DNA of 64,000 nt from Methylotenera sp. G11 (GTDB lineage Bacteria > Pseudomonadota > Gammaproteobacteria > Burkholderiales > Methylophilaceae): assembly GCF_000799735.1 (NCBI RefSeq), contig NZ_JUHH01000001.1, positions 558,001-622,000 of the forward strand, written 5' to 3'. Both the position numbers and the translations under genes were made by a program. Each line of letters begins with the position of its first letter. The first letter of the stretch is position 1. The notes beneath the pieces are model-generated. The model had not been told where the DNA came from and did no database searches. It saw nothing but the letters and a program-made list of their open reading frames with translations. Positions 45,074 to 53,762 of this stretch are shown here, piece after piece.

Positions 45074-45478
45074 ATGACCAAATTAAATGATGCTTTACAG
45101 GCAGCGACCACATCAATCCCAGAATGCCTGGCAGCAGGCTATATCGACCTTGCCAGCGGCATGCTGCTCGGCATCAAGTCCGTGGACTCGCAGCCGACAG
45201 AAGTCGTTGAATTGCTGGCGGCTGCAACTGCCGATTTGTTTCAGGGCCCAAATGTAAAAATGATCGAAAGCATCTTTAAAAAAGCGCGCGGCCTTGCAGA
45301 AGACGGCCATCATTACTTTCAGGAAATCATCATCAACAGCGACAACCTGATTCACATCTTCATCCGCGGTAAAAACGAAGAGCAGGTTGCCTGTTTTGTA
45401 TGCCGCAAATCAGCCAACCTCGGCATGGTACTGACAAAATCACGCAGCAACATGCCTATGGTAGAAGCTGCACTGTAA
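45074..45478 (+). CDS. Roadblock/LC7-like protein 1
   Basis: A 134-residue protein whose pattern fits the Roadblock/LC7 (profilin-like) fold: an N-terminal helix, a GYIDLASGMLLGI strand pair, a long central helix (EVVELLAAATADLF), three strands (YFQEIIINSDNLIHIFIR, QVACFVCRK) and a closing helix region. Roadblock proteins bind small GTPases and act as activating or scaffold partners, as MglB does for MglA. AAGGAATTT precedes the ATG. A 116-bp gap separates it from the fusion gene, and a strong intrinsic terminator follows it. Confidence 0.7.
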   Translation: MTKLNDALQAATTSIPECLAAGYIDLASGMLLGIKSVDSQPTEVVELLAAATADLFQGPNVKMIESIFKKARGLAEDGHHYFQEIIINSDNLIHIFIRGKNEEQVACFVCRKSANLGMVLTKSRSNMPMVEAAL

Positions 45479-45488
45479 TCACACAGCG

Positions 45489-45524
45489 CCCCGGAGCAGG
45501 GATGTACTGCAACGGGGTCTTTTT
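45489..45524 (+). terminator. Intrinsic terminator between the two Roadblock genes
   Basis: CCCCG-ga-GCAG ... CTGC-aa-CGGGG forms a stem with a small symmetric internal bulge (45489-45517), followed by TCTTTTT. It lies inside the same-strand gene cluster, so it may split it into two transcripts or act as a partial stop. Confidence 0.7.
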
Positions 45525-45561
45525 ACTCTAAATCAGCCAGTTCAGCTGGAAAGCGTTTCAT

Positions 45562-45975
45562 ATGTATAGCACCCAAAAAACTCCTGAAGAGGCACGTACA
45601 TCAGCCTTAAGGTCTGTATTACGTGAACTTAATGCAACTTCTGACGACATTGAAGCATCGGCATGTATTTCAAGTGACGGCTTCAGCCTCGCCGCAGTCC
45701 TTGGCAACAACGTCGATCCTGACCGTTTTGGCGCGATGTGCGCATCCCTGCTGGCACTTGCCCAGCGTGCTGCACAGGAAGTGCAGCGCGGCAATCTGAA
45801 ACTGGTACTGGTTGAAGGCGAACAAGGCGTAATGCTGCTGGTACAGGCAGGGCCAAACACCATCCTCGCCGTTGCAGCCAAACCCAGCAAAAACCTTGGC
45901 ATGATTTTCATGGATGCCAAGAAATTCTCCAAAAAACTGCTTGAAACCCTGGAAAGCCATCCATTAAAAACGTAA
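45562..45975 (+). CDS. Roadblock/LC7-domain protein 2
   Basis: A 137-residue Roadblock/LC7 protein, closer to the MglB-type consensus than its neighbour: LRSVLRELNATSDDIEASACISSDGFSLAA at the start, a central helix (RFGAMCASLLALAQRAAQEV), then LKLVLVEGEQGVMLLVQAGPNTILAVAA and a final helix. The expected role is regulation or scaffolding of the small GTPase encoded 2.5 kb upstream. GGAAAG precedes the ATG. The ferredoxin-globin gene starts 15 bp after its stop. Confidence 0.88.
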   Translation: MYSTQKTPEEARTSALRSVLRELNATSDDIEASACISSDGFSLAAVLGNNVDPDRFGAMCASLLALAQRAAQEVQRGNLKLVLVEGEQGVMLLVQAGPNTILAVAAKPSKNLGMIFMDAKKFSKKLLETLESHPLKT

Positions 45976-45990
45976 CAACAGACCTGAACC

Positions 45991-47607
45991 ATGGCACACC
46001 TAAAATACCAGTCACATGACCAGCAGAGCCGTGATATTCATTCACGAAACGCTGAAAACGTACTTGACGCATTGCTGCGTCAAGGCATCAACATCCCATT
46101 CTCCTGCCGCAGCGGCGTCTGCCACGTATGCGTGCAGCAATGCAGGCATGGCGATATCCCACCGTCAGCGCAGAAAGGATTAGCGCCGGAACTCGTAAAA
46201 CAAGGCTATTTCCTGCCCTGCCAGTGCACGCCTGTGGGCGATATGCAGATTGCCGCTCCCACCGGGCTTTTCCAGACCACGCTGGTTCACAGCAAGGAAA
46301 TGCTTTCATCCCACGTGTGCAGAATACTGCTGGAACCGCCAACCGACTTCGCTTACAAAGCCGGACAGTTCATCAACCTGCGCCGCCCGGATGGCATCAC
46401 GCGCAGCTACTCACTCGCCAGCCTGCCAGCTGAAGATTATTTCCTGGAACTGCACGTGCTGCGCCAGGATGGCGGCATCATGAGCAACTGGCTCGTCGAT
46501 GAACTCAATACCGGTGACGGCATCGACATCCAGAACGCAGAAGGCAGCTGCCATTACCAGACAACGGCGGAAGATTCTCCTCTGCTGATGATAGGCACCG
46601 GAACAGGACTGGCACCGCTGATCGGGATTGTGCGCGATGCCCTGCACCACCGCCATCAGCATGAGATTCATCTTTATCACGGCGGCAGGAGCACAGACCG
46701 GTTTTACCTGCACGAGCAATTACGGCAGCTGGAACAGGCGCATAGCAATTTCCATTATCACGAATGCATATCCGGCACTTCTGAAGTACCGGAAAACACC
46801 TTTGCCGGGCGTGTGCATGAGATCGCCTTCTCACGGCATCCGAATGTGCATGGCTGGAATGTCTATCTTGCCGGCCTTGCCGAAATGGTCGACAGCGGCA
46901 CCCTGCTCGCGGCCAGGCATGGCGCACTGCCACATCACATCCATAGTGATGCCTTTACGCTGCGTGACTTACGCCAGAACAAGCGTGAGGACAGCAAGCC
47001 TCAGCCTGAAGATGATGATAGCGCTAAATACCCACCGCCGGATGCAGCGCTATGGGCAGCGCTGCAGGACGGAAAACTGCTCACATCCATACTCACGGAT
47101 TTCTATACCATGGTGTATGCCGACGAGAAACTTGCGTCATTTTTCAACGGCGTCACCAAGCAGCGCCTGATCGAAAAACAATACCTTTTTATTCGCCAGA
47201 TACTCACGGGAGAAAAAGTGTATTTTGGCGACAGGCCACGCAATTCGCACCACTGGATGGTGATCTCGGATGAACTGTTTGACCATCGCGAATCCATCAT
47301 GCTGCACTGCCTGCACAAGCATGGCCTGCCGGAGCCCATGATACACAGGTTCATGGAAATGGAAGGTTTCTACAGGCGCGACATTGTGAAAGCCGCTCCT
47401 TTTGCACGCGTGATAGGCGGCATAGAAAAACCATTTGAAGGTTTTGATGAAATCACGATGGACGTAGGTACCCTGTGCGACAGCTGCTCGCGCGAAGTAG
47501 CGCCTGGCGAAAAGGTCATCTATCACGTCCGCATAGGCAAAATCCATTGTTCGGACTGCAGCACCCGGCATCATCATGAGATACCACCGGCAAATGCCGG
47601 CGTTTAG
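45991..47607 (+). CDS. Ferredoxin-FNR reductase-truncated globin fusion
   Basis: A 538-residue multidomain redox protein. Residues 1-90 are a plant-type [2Fe-2S] ferredoxin (C39, C44, C47, C77). Residues ~95-325 are a ferredoxin-NAD(P)+ reductase-like unit with flavin motif RSYS (138-141) and nucleotide motif IGTGTGLAP (201-209). Residues ~350-468 are a truncated-globin-like domain with probable proximal His420 (SHHWMVISDELFD). The tail carries two CxxC pairs (C496/C499, C520/C523) that could form a zinc ribbon. An electron path NAD(P)H-FAD-[2Fe-2S]-heme would suit NO dioxygenase or O2/NO sensing; this is inference. The order and the tail differ from classical flavohemoglobin. Confidence 0.88.
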   Translation: MAHLKYQSHDQQSRDIHSRNAENVLDALLRQGINIPFSCRSGVCHVCVQQCRHGDIPPSAQKGLAPELVKQGYFLPCQCTPVGDMQIAAPTGLFQTTLVHSKEMLSSHVCRILLEPPTDFAYKAGQFINLRRPDGITRSYSLASLPAEDYFLELHVLRQDGGIMSNWLVDELNTGDGIDIQNAEGSCHYQTTAEDSPLLMIGTGTGLAPLIGIVRDALHHRHQHEIHLYHGGRSTDRFYLHEQLRQLEQAHSNFHYHECISGTSEVPENTFAGRVHEIAFSRHPNVHGWNVYLAGLAEMVDSGTLLAARHGALPHHIHSDAFTLRDLRQNKREDSKPQPEDDDSAKYPPPDAALWAALQDGKLLTSILTDFYTMVYADEKLASFFNGVTKQRLIEKQYLFIRQILTGEKVYFGDRPRNSHHWMVISDELFDHRESIMLHCLHKHGLPEPMIHRFMEMEGFYRRDIVKAAPFARVIGGIEKPFEGFDEITMDVGTLCDSCSREVAPGEKVIYHVRIGKIHCSDCSTRHHHEIPPANAGV

Positions 47608-47616
47608 GAGTTTTGT

Positions 47617-48255
47617 ATGTTTTTTGGCGTTACACACGTTGATGTACCCGTTTGCGACCTGGCAAGGTCAGAGGAGTTCTGGGGCAAGCTGATCGGCTTG
47701 CAGAAAATCAAGCATGGCGAAGGTTTCATTGACCTGGATTCAGGCTCCGTGATCCTGCGCCTCATCCATGTCAACCAGATTACGCGTCCCGTCACTTTAA
47801 GGGTCAGTGTGCCGGATGTGAAGGTCGCTTTCGACAAACTGATAGGTTCAGGCGGCCGTGCGCTGTATGAGATTCAGCGTACGCCAGCCCTGGAACTGGA
47901 GGCTCATGTTGCTGACCCGGACGGCAATTCTGTAGTGGTATGGCGAGAACTGAACGAAGATGAATATGGCTTTGTTCCGGAACTGCCCAAACAAGGTGAG
48001 TGGCATAGCGACGCTGAAGAATTATTCAACGAACTGCTTAAATACGTTCCAGCCCTGTTCCGCGCCATGGCAAGGCGCAAGGTGACTAAAATCATTGAAG
48101 AAGTCGCGGGCTATGACCATTCTCCGGTAACGCGCCAGCATGTGATACGCGGCTACATACTGGCCAGTGCCAAAATCAAACGCGATCGCCTGATTGAACC
48201 GCTGAAGATGTGCGGCATAGACCCGGAAAACTACAAAGAAGAGTTTGACGCCTGA
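47617..48255 (+). CDS. VOC-domain protein with PCP_red-like C-terminus
   Basis: A 212-residue protein in two parts. Residues 1-115 form a glyoxalase/VOC fold (FFGVTHVDVPVCDLARSEEFWGKL, then EAHVADPDGNSVVVWREL); most metal ligands of true glyoxalases are not evident. Residues ~125-205 resemble the small domain at the C-terminus of the light-independent protochlorophyllide reductase B subunit (PCP_red: DAEELFNELLKYVPALFRAM, ITRQHV-like VTRQHVIRGYI). No photosynthesis genes are present, so the domain has another use here. TAGGAG precedes the ATG, and the gene lies 9 bp after the globin fusion as the last gene of the cluster. Confidence 0.78.
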   Translation: MFFGVTHVDVPVCDLARSEEFWGKLIGLQKIKHGEGFIDLDSGSVILRLIHVNQITRPVTLRVSVPDVKVAFDKLIGSGGRALYEIQRTPALELEAHVADPDGNSVVVWRELNEDEYGFVPELPKQGEWHSDAEELFNELLKYVPALFRAMARRKVTKIIEEVAGYDHSPVTRQHVIRGYILASAKIKRDRLIEPLKMCGIDPENYKEEFDA

Positions 48256-48329
48256 ATGCGCCCAGGCCTTTAACAAGCTGGCTGATGGCCGCTTTATGGA
48301 AAAAAGCAGGCCATCAGCAACGTATGCAA

Positions 48330-48914
48330 CTAAACCGGCCGGCTTGCACAGATCCGCTGCATCACGGCAGGCGCAGGCTCTTTAATTTCACCCTGCTCAA
48401 ATGCGCGAATCTCCAGCAAGGGCGCATAAACCGATTTAAGCTCATCTGGCCGCAGCAGGTAATCCGGGCTGCTCGGTCTGCCGTAGCGCTCGTTCCCGAC
48501 CATAAATGTTTCATAGATCAGCACGCCGCCGGGCGCCAGCATCTGTGCAAGCACCGTGAGCAAAGGCCGGAATAAATAGCGGCTAACGACAATCCCATCA
48601 TAAATCCCGCTGACGCCGCCATCAGCCCCGCCGGCGAAGTACATTTCACCGTATCGCGGGTCTGATACAGGCCAGCTTCCGGTCTCAAGATCGGCAACAG
48701 CCGCATTGATATTGGCATAGCCTTGTAAACCGGCCACAGCCACAGGATCCCGGTCTACCGCATCCACCATGTAGCCCTGCCCGGCCAGCCAGATGGCATG
48801 GCGGCCGCTCCCGCAGGCGAGGTCCAGTACGCGGCCACCTTCAGGAATCAATGCCGCATGCTTGATGACCCATGGTGACGGATTTGCTGCCAAATGTAAT
48901 ACTCCAGCACCCAT
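48330..48914 (-). CDS. Class I SAM-dependent methyltransferase
   Basis: A 194-residue protein with a clear SAM-binding motif I (RVLDLACGSGRHAIWLAGQG, residues ~28-47), motif II acidic end (VDAVDRDPVAVAG) and post-motif LAPGGVLIYETFM. It resembles TehB/UbiE-like small-molecule or thiopurine-type methyltransferases; the substrate is unknown. I start at the ATG at 48914, one base after the parC stop (TGAGATG on the minus strand), rather than at the upstream in-frame codon inside parC. This spacing implies translational coupling to parC. Confidence 0.85.
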   Translation of the reverse strand: MGAGVLHLAANPSPWVIKHAALIPEGGRVLDLACGSGRHAIWLAGQGYMVDAVDRDPVAVAGLQGYANINAAVADLETGSWPVSDPRYGEMYFAGGADGGVSGIYDGIVVSRYLFRPLLTVLAQMLAPGGVLIYETFMVGNERYGRPSSPDYLLRPDELKSVYAPLLEIRAFEQGEIKEPAPAVMQRICASRPV

Positions 48915-48915
48915 C

Positions 48916-51201
48916 TCAGAACAAGCTTGGCTGTTTTTTAACCGCAGGCTTGCTCTCCTGAACCGCATGCCCTTTCCTGGCACGTTTCAGCACAAACTTG
49001 CTGAGGGCTTCGCCTTCAATCACTTTGGCTTTACCTCTCACCATGATAGTGGCTGAAAGCCCGTCGCTCAATTCAACCCGGGATAATGACGCTTTATCCG
49101 GAATATCCATCATGCGCACGCCTTTGCCGCCGTTCGGATATTCATTCACTTCGCTCACCGGAAACACCAACAGCTTGTTTTCTGAGGAGGTGACCGCAAC
49201 ATGCGTCCTCGCATCCAGCCTGATCGGCTGCAGGATCGCCGCATTACCTTCCGGCTTCATGAAAGCCTTGCCGGCTTTTGGCCTGGCGATCAGTCCCTTT
49301 AACGGAGCAATGAACCCATAACTGTTAGATGTGGTGAACAGGTACCTGTCGTCTTCCTTACCGGAGATTGCATGGATCAGCTTGCCCCCGTTCTGCACCT
49401 CGATGATCGAACTTACGGGGATGCCATCGCCTTTGCCACCGGGCACAGTCGAAGCATCAAATGCATAACACCGGCCGTTGGTATCCAGCAATACGATCGG
49501 CAGGACCGTACGCGTTTCAATCACGGCAAACTCGGCATCACCGGATTTCCAGGTGATTGAGTCGCGCTCGATGCCATGCCCCTGCCGTGCCCTGATCCAG
49601 CCGTTCCTGGACAGCAGGATGGTAACCGGCTCATCTACCACAAATGCCTTCTGGCCACCCTGTACCCGCTCAACCGGTTCAATCAGGGTGCGGCGTTCAT
49701 CACCGTATTTATCCGCATCCTGCTTGATTTCTTTTGCAGTCAGCCTGCGCAATTTGGCATCACTGCCCAAAACGGTCTGCAAGCCATCGGCTTCTTCACG
49801 CAAATCCTTCAGTTCTTTTTCAATCTTGAAACCCTCCAGCCGTGCCAGCTGGCGTAAGCGGATTTCCAGTATATCTTCCGCCTGTATTTCAGTGAGCTGG
49901 AAAGCGGCGATCAGATCCGCCTTCGGTTCATCCGAATTGCGGATGACCTTGATCACCTCATCAATATGCAGAAAGGCAATCATGCGCCCTTCCAGAATAT
50001 GGATGCGCTTATTGATCTTATCCAGGTCAAACTGGCAGCGCCTGCGCACGACATTAAGGCGGAATGCGATCCATTCCTTAAGGATGGTGACCATGCCTTT
50101 CTGCGCAGGCAGCCCGTCGGTACCGATCATCACCATATTGACCGGGCATGAGACTTCCATGCTGGTATGCAGCAGCAGGAATGCCATCAGCTCATCACTG
50201 GAAACCTTGCTGGTCTTAGGCTCGATGATCAGGCGCACTTCTTTCTTGCCTTCGCTTTTTACGGTATCAATCATGCTCAGGGCCGATTGTTTTACCAGCA
50301 ACTGATCCTGGTCTATCGTCTTTTTGTCTTTTTTCGGCTTGGGGTTGGAGATGGCGAGTATTTCATCCTGTATGGTTTCCACAGAAACGCCATGCGGCAA
50401 TTCATTGATGATGATGCGCCACTGGCCACGTGCCATCGGCTCGACCACCCACCTGGCACGCAGCCTTAATGAACCACGCCCGCTTTCATAGGTAGAAAGT
50501 ATATCGGCGGTTTGCGTAATCAGCTGGCCGCCACCGGGAAAGTCCGGCCCCGGCACATGCTGCATGAACTCGGCTGTGGTGCAGTGCGGGTTATCCATGA
50601 TGTGCAGCACCGCGTTTGCGATTTCACGCATGTTATGCGGCACCATTTCAGTCGCCATGCCCACGGCAATGCCGGAAGCGCCGTTCAGCAGCATCATCGG
50701 CAAACGTGCCGGCAGCATGACCGGCTCCTGAAAAGCGCCATCGTAGTTGCTCTGGAAATCAACGGTACCGCGGTCGATTTCAGATAATAACAAGTCAGCA
50801 ATCGGTGATAACCGCATCTCGGTGTAGCGCATGGCAGCAGCGCCGTCACCATCCCGCGAGCCGAAGTTACCCTGCCCGTCAATCAAGGGGTAGCGCAAGG
50901 TAAAGTCCTGCGCCAGGCGCACGGCGGCCTCATAAGCGGAACTGTCGCCGTGCGGATGGTACATGCCCAGCACGTTACCGACCACACGGGCGGATTTCAC
51001 CGGCTTGACGCCTGCCACCAGCCCCATTTCCTTCATCGCATACAGAATGCGGCGCTGCACAGGTTTCTGGCCGTCTTCTACGGAAGGCAGCGCACGTCCT
51101 TTTACTACGGATACGGCATAGGCCAGATAGGCTTCTTCTGCATATTCACCAATCGGGACTGCATTTTCTTCGTTATTGTTTTCTTGCATACTGGTATCCA
51201 T
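48916..51201 (-). CDS. parC: Topoisomerase IV subunit A
   Basis: A 761-residue type IIA topoisomerase A subunit that breaks and rejoins DNA to decatenate daughter chromosomes. The catalytic Tyr lies in [12 protein letters not shown] near residue 120. The quinolone-determining stretch [12 protein letters not shown] keeps Ser and Glu at the positions changed in resistant strains, so it looks wild type. The C-terminal domain (~490-740) has the beta-pinwheel repeats of ParC rather than a GyrA box. The ATG at 51201 overlaps the parE stop as TGATG; the codon three bases upstream is TTG and is less likely. Confidence 0.95.
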   Translation of the reverse strand: MDTSMQENNNEENAVPIGEYAEEAYLAYAVSVVKGRALPSVEDGQKPVQRRILYAMKEMGLVAGVKPVKSARVVGNVLGMYHPHGDSSAYEAAVRLAQDFTLRYPLIDGQGNFGSRDGDGAAAMRYTEMRLSPIADLLLSEIDRGTVDFQSNYDGAFQEPVMLPARLPMMLLNGASGIAVGMATEMVPHNMREIANAVLHIMDNPHCTTAEFMQHVPGPDFPGGGQLITQTADILSTYESGRGSLRLRARWVVEPMARGQWRIIINELPHGVSVETIQDEILAISNPKPKKDKKTIDQDQLLVKQSALSMIDTVKSEGKKEVRLIIEPKTSKVSSDELMAFLLLHTSMEVSCPVNMVMIGTDGLPAQKGMVTILKEWIAFRLNVVRRRCQFDLDKINKRIHILEGRMIAFLHIDEVIKVIRNSDEPKADLIAAFQLTEIQAEDILEIRLRQLARLEGFKIEKELKDLREEADGLQTVLGSDAKLRRLTAKEIKQDADKYGDERRTLIEPVERVQGGQKAFVVDEPVTILLSRNGWIRARQGHGIERDSITWKSGDAEFAVIETRTVLPIVLLDTNGRCYAFDASTVPGGKGDGIPVSSIIEVQNGGKLIHAISGKEDDRYLFTTSNSYGFIAPLKGLIARPKAGKAFMKPEGNAAILQPIRLDARTHVAVTSSENKLLVFPVSEVNEYPNGGKGVRMMDIPDKASLSRVELSDGLSATIMVRGKAKVIEGEALSKFVLKRARKGHAVQESKPAVKKQPSLF

Positions 51202-53186
51202 CAAACATCAGCCTCCACATCGTTACCGCGGCGCTCCATCCACTCTTTCCTGGCAGCAGACTCATTCTTTGCCATGAGCATATCAAACATCCTAAGCGCA
51301 TCATCCACTTCCCCTTCAGGCAAGCGCACCTGCACCAGGCGACGGGTATCCGGGCATAGCGTGGTCTCCCACAACTGCTCCGGATTCATTTCACCCAGGC
51401 CTTTAAAACGCTGGATGCCCAGCCTTTCTTCGGCAATCCCTTCGCGCTTCAGCTTTTCTATCGTGGATATTTTCTCGGCATCATCCGATACATAAATCTT
51501 GCGCAGCGGCTTGTTTTTGCCGTGTGCCGGCACATCAATGCGATACAGCGGCGGCTGCGAAATATACACATGGCCACGCTCGATCAGTTTAGGCGCGTGC
51601 CTTAACAGCATGGTGAGCAGTAATACCTGGATGTGCGAACCGTCCACATCCGCATCAGATAAAATACATAACTTGCCGTAGCGCAGGCCGGAAAAATCCG
51701 GGTCATCCTTGAGCGTGTGCGGCTCTATGCCCAGTGCCACAAAGATATCATGCACTTCCGAATTGGCGAATATGCGCCCCGCATCGACCTCCCAGGTATT
51801 TAAAACCTTGCCGCGCAATGGCAGCAGAGACTGGAACTCATTGTTGCGACCCATTTTTGCGCTGCCACCGGCAGAATCACCCTCCACCAGGAACAGTTCC
51901 GCCTCCAGCGTGCCGGCAGCTTCGCAGTCCGTGAGTTTGGCAGGCATGAGATTGATGCCGCTGGTCTTGCGCTTTTCTATTTTCTGCGTGGATTTATTGC
52001 GGGCTGCAGCCGTGCGGTTCACCAGGTCAGAAATGCGTTTTGCATGTTCCACATTCTGCGTCAGCCAGTTCTCCATGAGTGGCTTCACGGCGGATGCCAC
52101 CATCTTCATGGCATCACGATTGGTCAGCTTCTCTTTGGTCTGTCCCTGGAACTGCGGATCCAGCACTTTTGCCGCCAGTACATAACAGACGTTATTCCAG
52201 ACGTCTTCCGATGAAACCTTGATACCACGCTGCATCATGCCGTGATGTTCCATGAACGACTTCACTGCCTCGAATACCCCGTTACGCATACCGGCTTCGT
52301 GCGTGCCGCCGGAAAGCGTCGGGATCAGGTTTACATAGGATTCACCGCGGCCGCCGCCTGCACCAAAGAACAATGCCCATATCGCGCCTTCACCTTTGGA
52401 AATGCCGTCCGTGTTTTCCTGGTGGTAAAACTCATCGGAAACGATCGGGATAGGCATTTCATCATCAGCCGCTTCACGCTCGCCAACCAGCTCATCAAGA
52501 TATTCCGGCAAACCATCCGCATACGTCCATGAACGCTCCTCGAAACCATCGCTGCCTTCGATAGCGAGCGTGACGCTGACACCGCGCAGCAATACGGCCT
52601 TGGACTTGATCAGGTGTTCCAGCTGCTGGATTGAAACTTTGGGCGAATCGAAATACCTGGGATCAGGCCAGCATTTTACCGTGGTGCCGGTATCGCGTTT
52701 CAGGCACTTGCCGACTTCGGTCAGCGGTTCTACGCAGTTGCCATTTTCAAAAGACAGGTTGTACACTTTACCATTACGCTTCACCTTCACTTCCAGGCGG
52801 GTAGACAAAGCATTAGTGACGGAAACACCTACACCGTGCAGGCCGCCTGAGAAACGATAAGAACTGCTTTCGTCTTCTTTATCGAATTTACCTCCGGCAT
52901 GAAGCTGCACGAACACGAGTTCTACGGCTGGCTGGGTTTCGCCTTTGGGCACCTCGACCGGAATGCCGCGGCCATTATCCGACACTTCTACCGCACCATC
53001 CTTAAACACAGTGACATGGATATTGGTGGCATGGCCACCCAATGCCTCATCTGCCGCGTTATCAATCACCTCCTGGACAATGTGCGTCGGTGAATCCGTA
53101 CGTGTATACATGCCGGGCCTGGCGCGTACCGGTTCCAACCCCCTTAAAACCTTTACCGAATCTGCGTCGTATTCTTTTTCTGCCAT
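51201..53186 (-). CDS. parE: Topoisomerase IV subunit B
   Basis: A 661-residue ATPase subunit of topoisomerase IV. The GHKL ATP-binding motifs are present: [22 protein letters not shown] and [15 protein letters not shown]. The TOPRIM motifs are [19 protein letters not shown] and [13 protein letters not shown]. Its length and its lack of the ~170-residue GyrB insertion favour ParE. It forms an operon with parC (one-base overlap) and the methyltransferase gene. Confidence 0.95.
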   Translation of the reverse strand: MAEKEYDADSVKVLRGLEPVRARPGMYTRTDSPTHIVQEVIDNAADEALGGHATNIHVTVFKDGAVEVSDNGRGIPVEVPKGETQPAVELVFVQLHAGGKFDKEDESSSYRFSGGLHGVGVSVTNALSTRLEVKVKRNGKVYNLSFENGNCVEPLTEVGKCLKRDTGTTVKCWPDPRYFDSPKVSIQQLEHLIKSKAVLLRGVSVTLAIEGSDGFEERSWTYADGLPEYLDELVGEREAADDEMPIPIVSDEFYHQENTDGISKGEGAIWALFFGAGGGRGESYVNLIPTLSGGTHEAGMRNGVFEAVKSFMEHHGMMQRGIKVSSEDVWNNVCYVLAAKVLDPQFQGQTKEKLTNRDAMKMVASAVKPLMENWLTQNVEHAKRISDLVNRTAAARNKSTQKIEKRKTSGINLMPAKLTDCEAAGTLEAELFLVEGDSAGGSAKMGRNNEFQSLLPLRGKVLNTWEVDAGRIFANSEVHDIFVALGIEPHTLKDDPDFSGLRYGKLCILSDADVDGSHIQVLLLTMLLRHAPKLIERGHVYISQPPLYRIDVPAHGKNKPLRKIYVSDDAEKISTIEKLKREGIAEERLGIQRFKGLGEMNPEQLWETTLCPDTRRLVQVRLPEGEVDDALRMFDMLMAKNESAARKEWMERRGNDVEADV

Positions 53187-53488
53187 TGAGCTAACCTTTG
53201 AAGTTTATATTCCAAGTTTAATTGAGCTGCGCTTGTTTTTATTAATTAATCAGGATTTTTAGCTAGATTCTATTAAAAATTTGCCGCGACAGTAACTAGG
53301 TCGCTTAACTTATATAACCGGCCGACGCGACATGCCTGAAAACCTGCCTGTTTTTTCCGCAGATCAAAGGCACTGACGGATTTTACACAGCCGTTCTGCT
53401 GTCAAATCTTCAACCCGGTTAAATGTTCACCCAAGTTGGCGTAATATGCACTCATCAGTAAACCTGAATGATGAATGGGAGTAAGAAA
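53187..53488. other. Intergenic region between parE and a small gene
   Basis: About 300 bp holding the leader of parE (minus) and of the small plus-strand gene. It is AT-rich near 53220-53280. I could not assign promoter elements and saw no repeat or RNA. Confidence 0.4.
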
Positions 53489-53701
53489 ATGCACGATGCT
53501 TCTATTAAATCCAAATTAAACCGGCTGGAAGACAAATTAGCCGCCATCCAGAAAAGGCTGCAATGGATAGCGGCAGAGGAGGCAAAATCCCCTCATGTGA
53601 ATGAGCCAGCCCATTATTTTAAAGACAAAGATACATTATTGAAAAAAGCCGATAACGCGCTTGATGAATTAAAAGCCCTGTTTACCAAGCCGTGGGTCTG
53701 A
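53489..53701 (+). CDS. Small coiled-coil protein of unknown function
   Basis: A 70-residue, highly charged protein predicted to be almost all helix, with heptad-like spacing (SKLNRLEDKLAAIQKRLQWI and KADNALDELKALF). No enzyme motif is seen. GGGAG lies 6 bp before the ATG at 53489, which is why I prefer it to the ATG at 53468. It stands alone and is convergent with the HD-GYP gene. Confidence 0.6.
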   Translation: MHDASIKSKLNRLEDKLAAIQKRLQWIAAEEAKSPHVNEPAHYFKDKDTLLKKADNALDELKALFTKPWV

Positions 53702-53762
53702 GCCGCCACTGCCGGAAAGGCGCACCTGAACCGGCGCATAGGAATTACCCTGTGCGCAGGCA

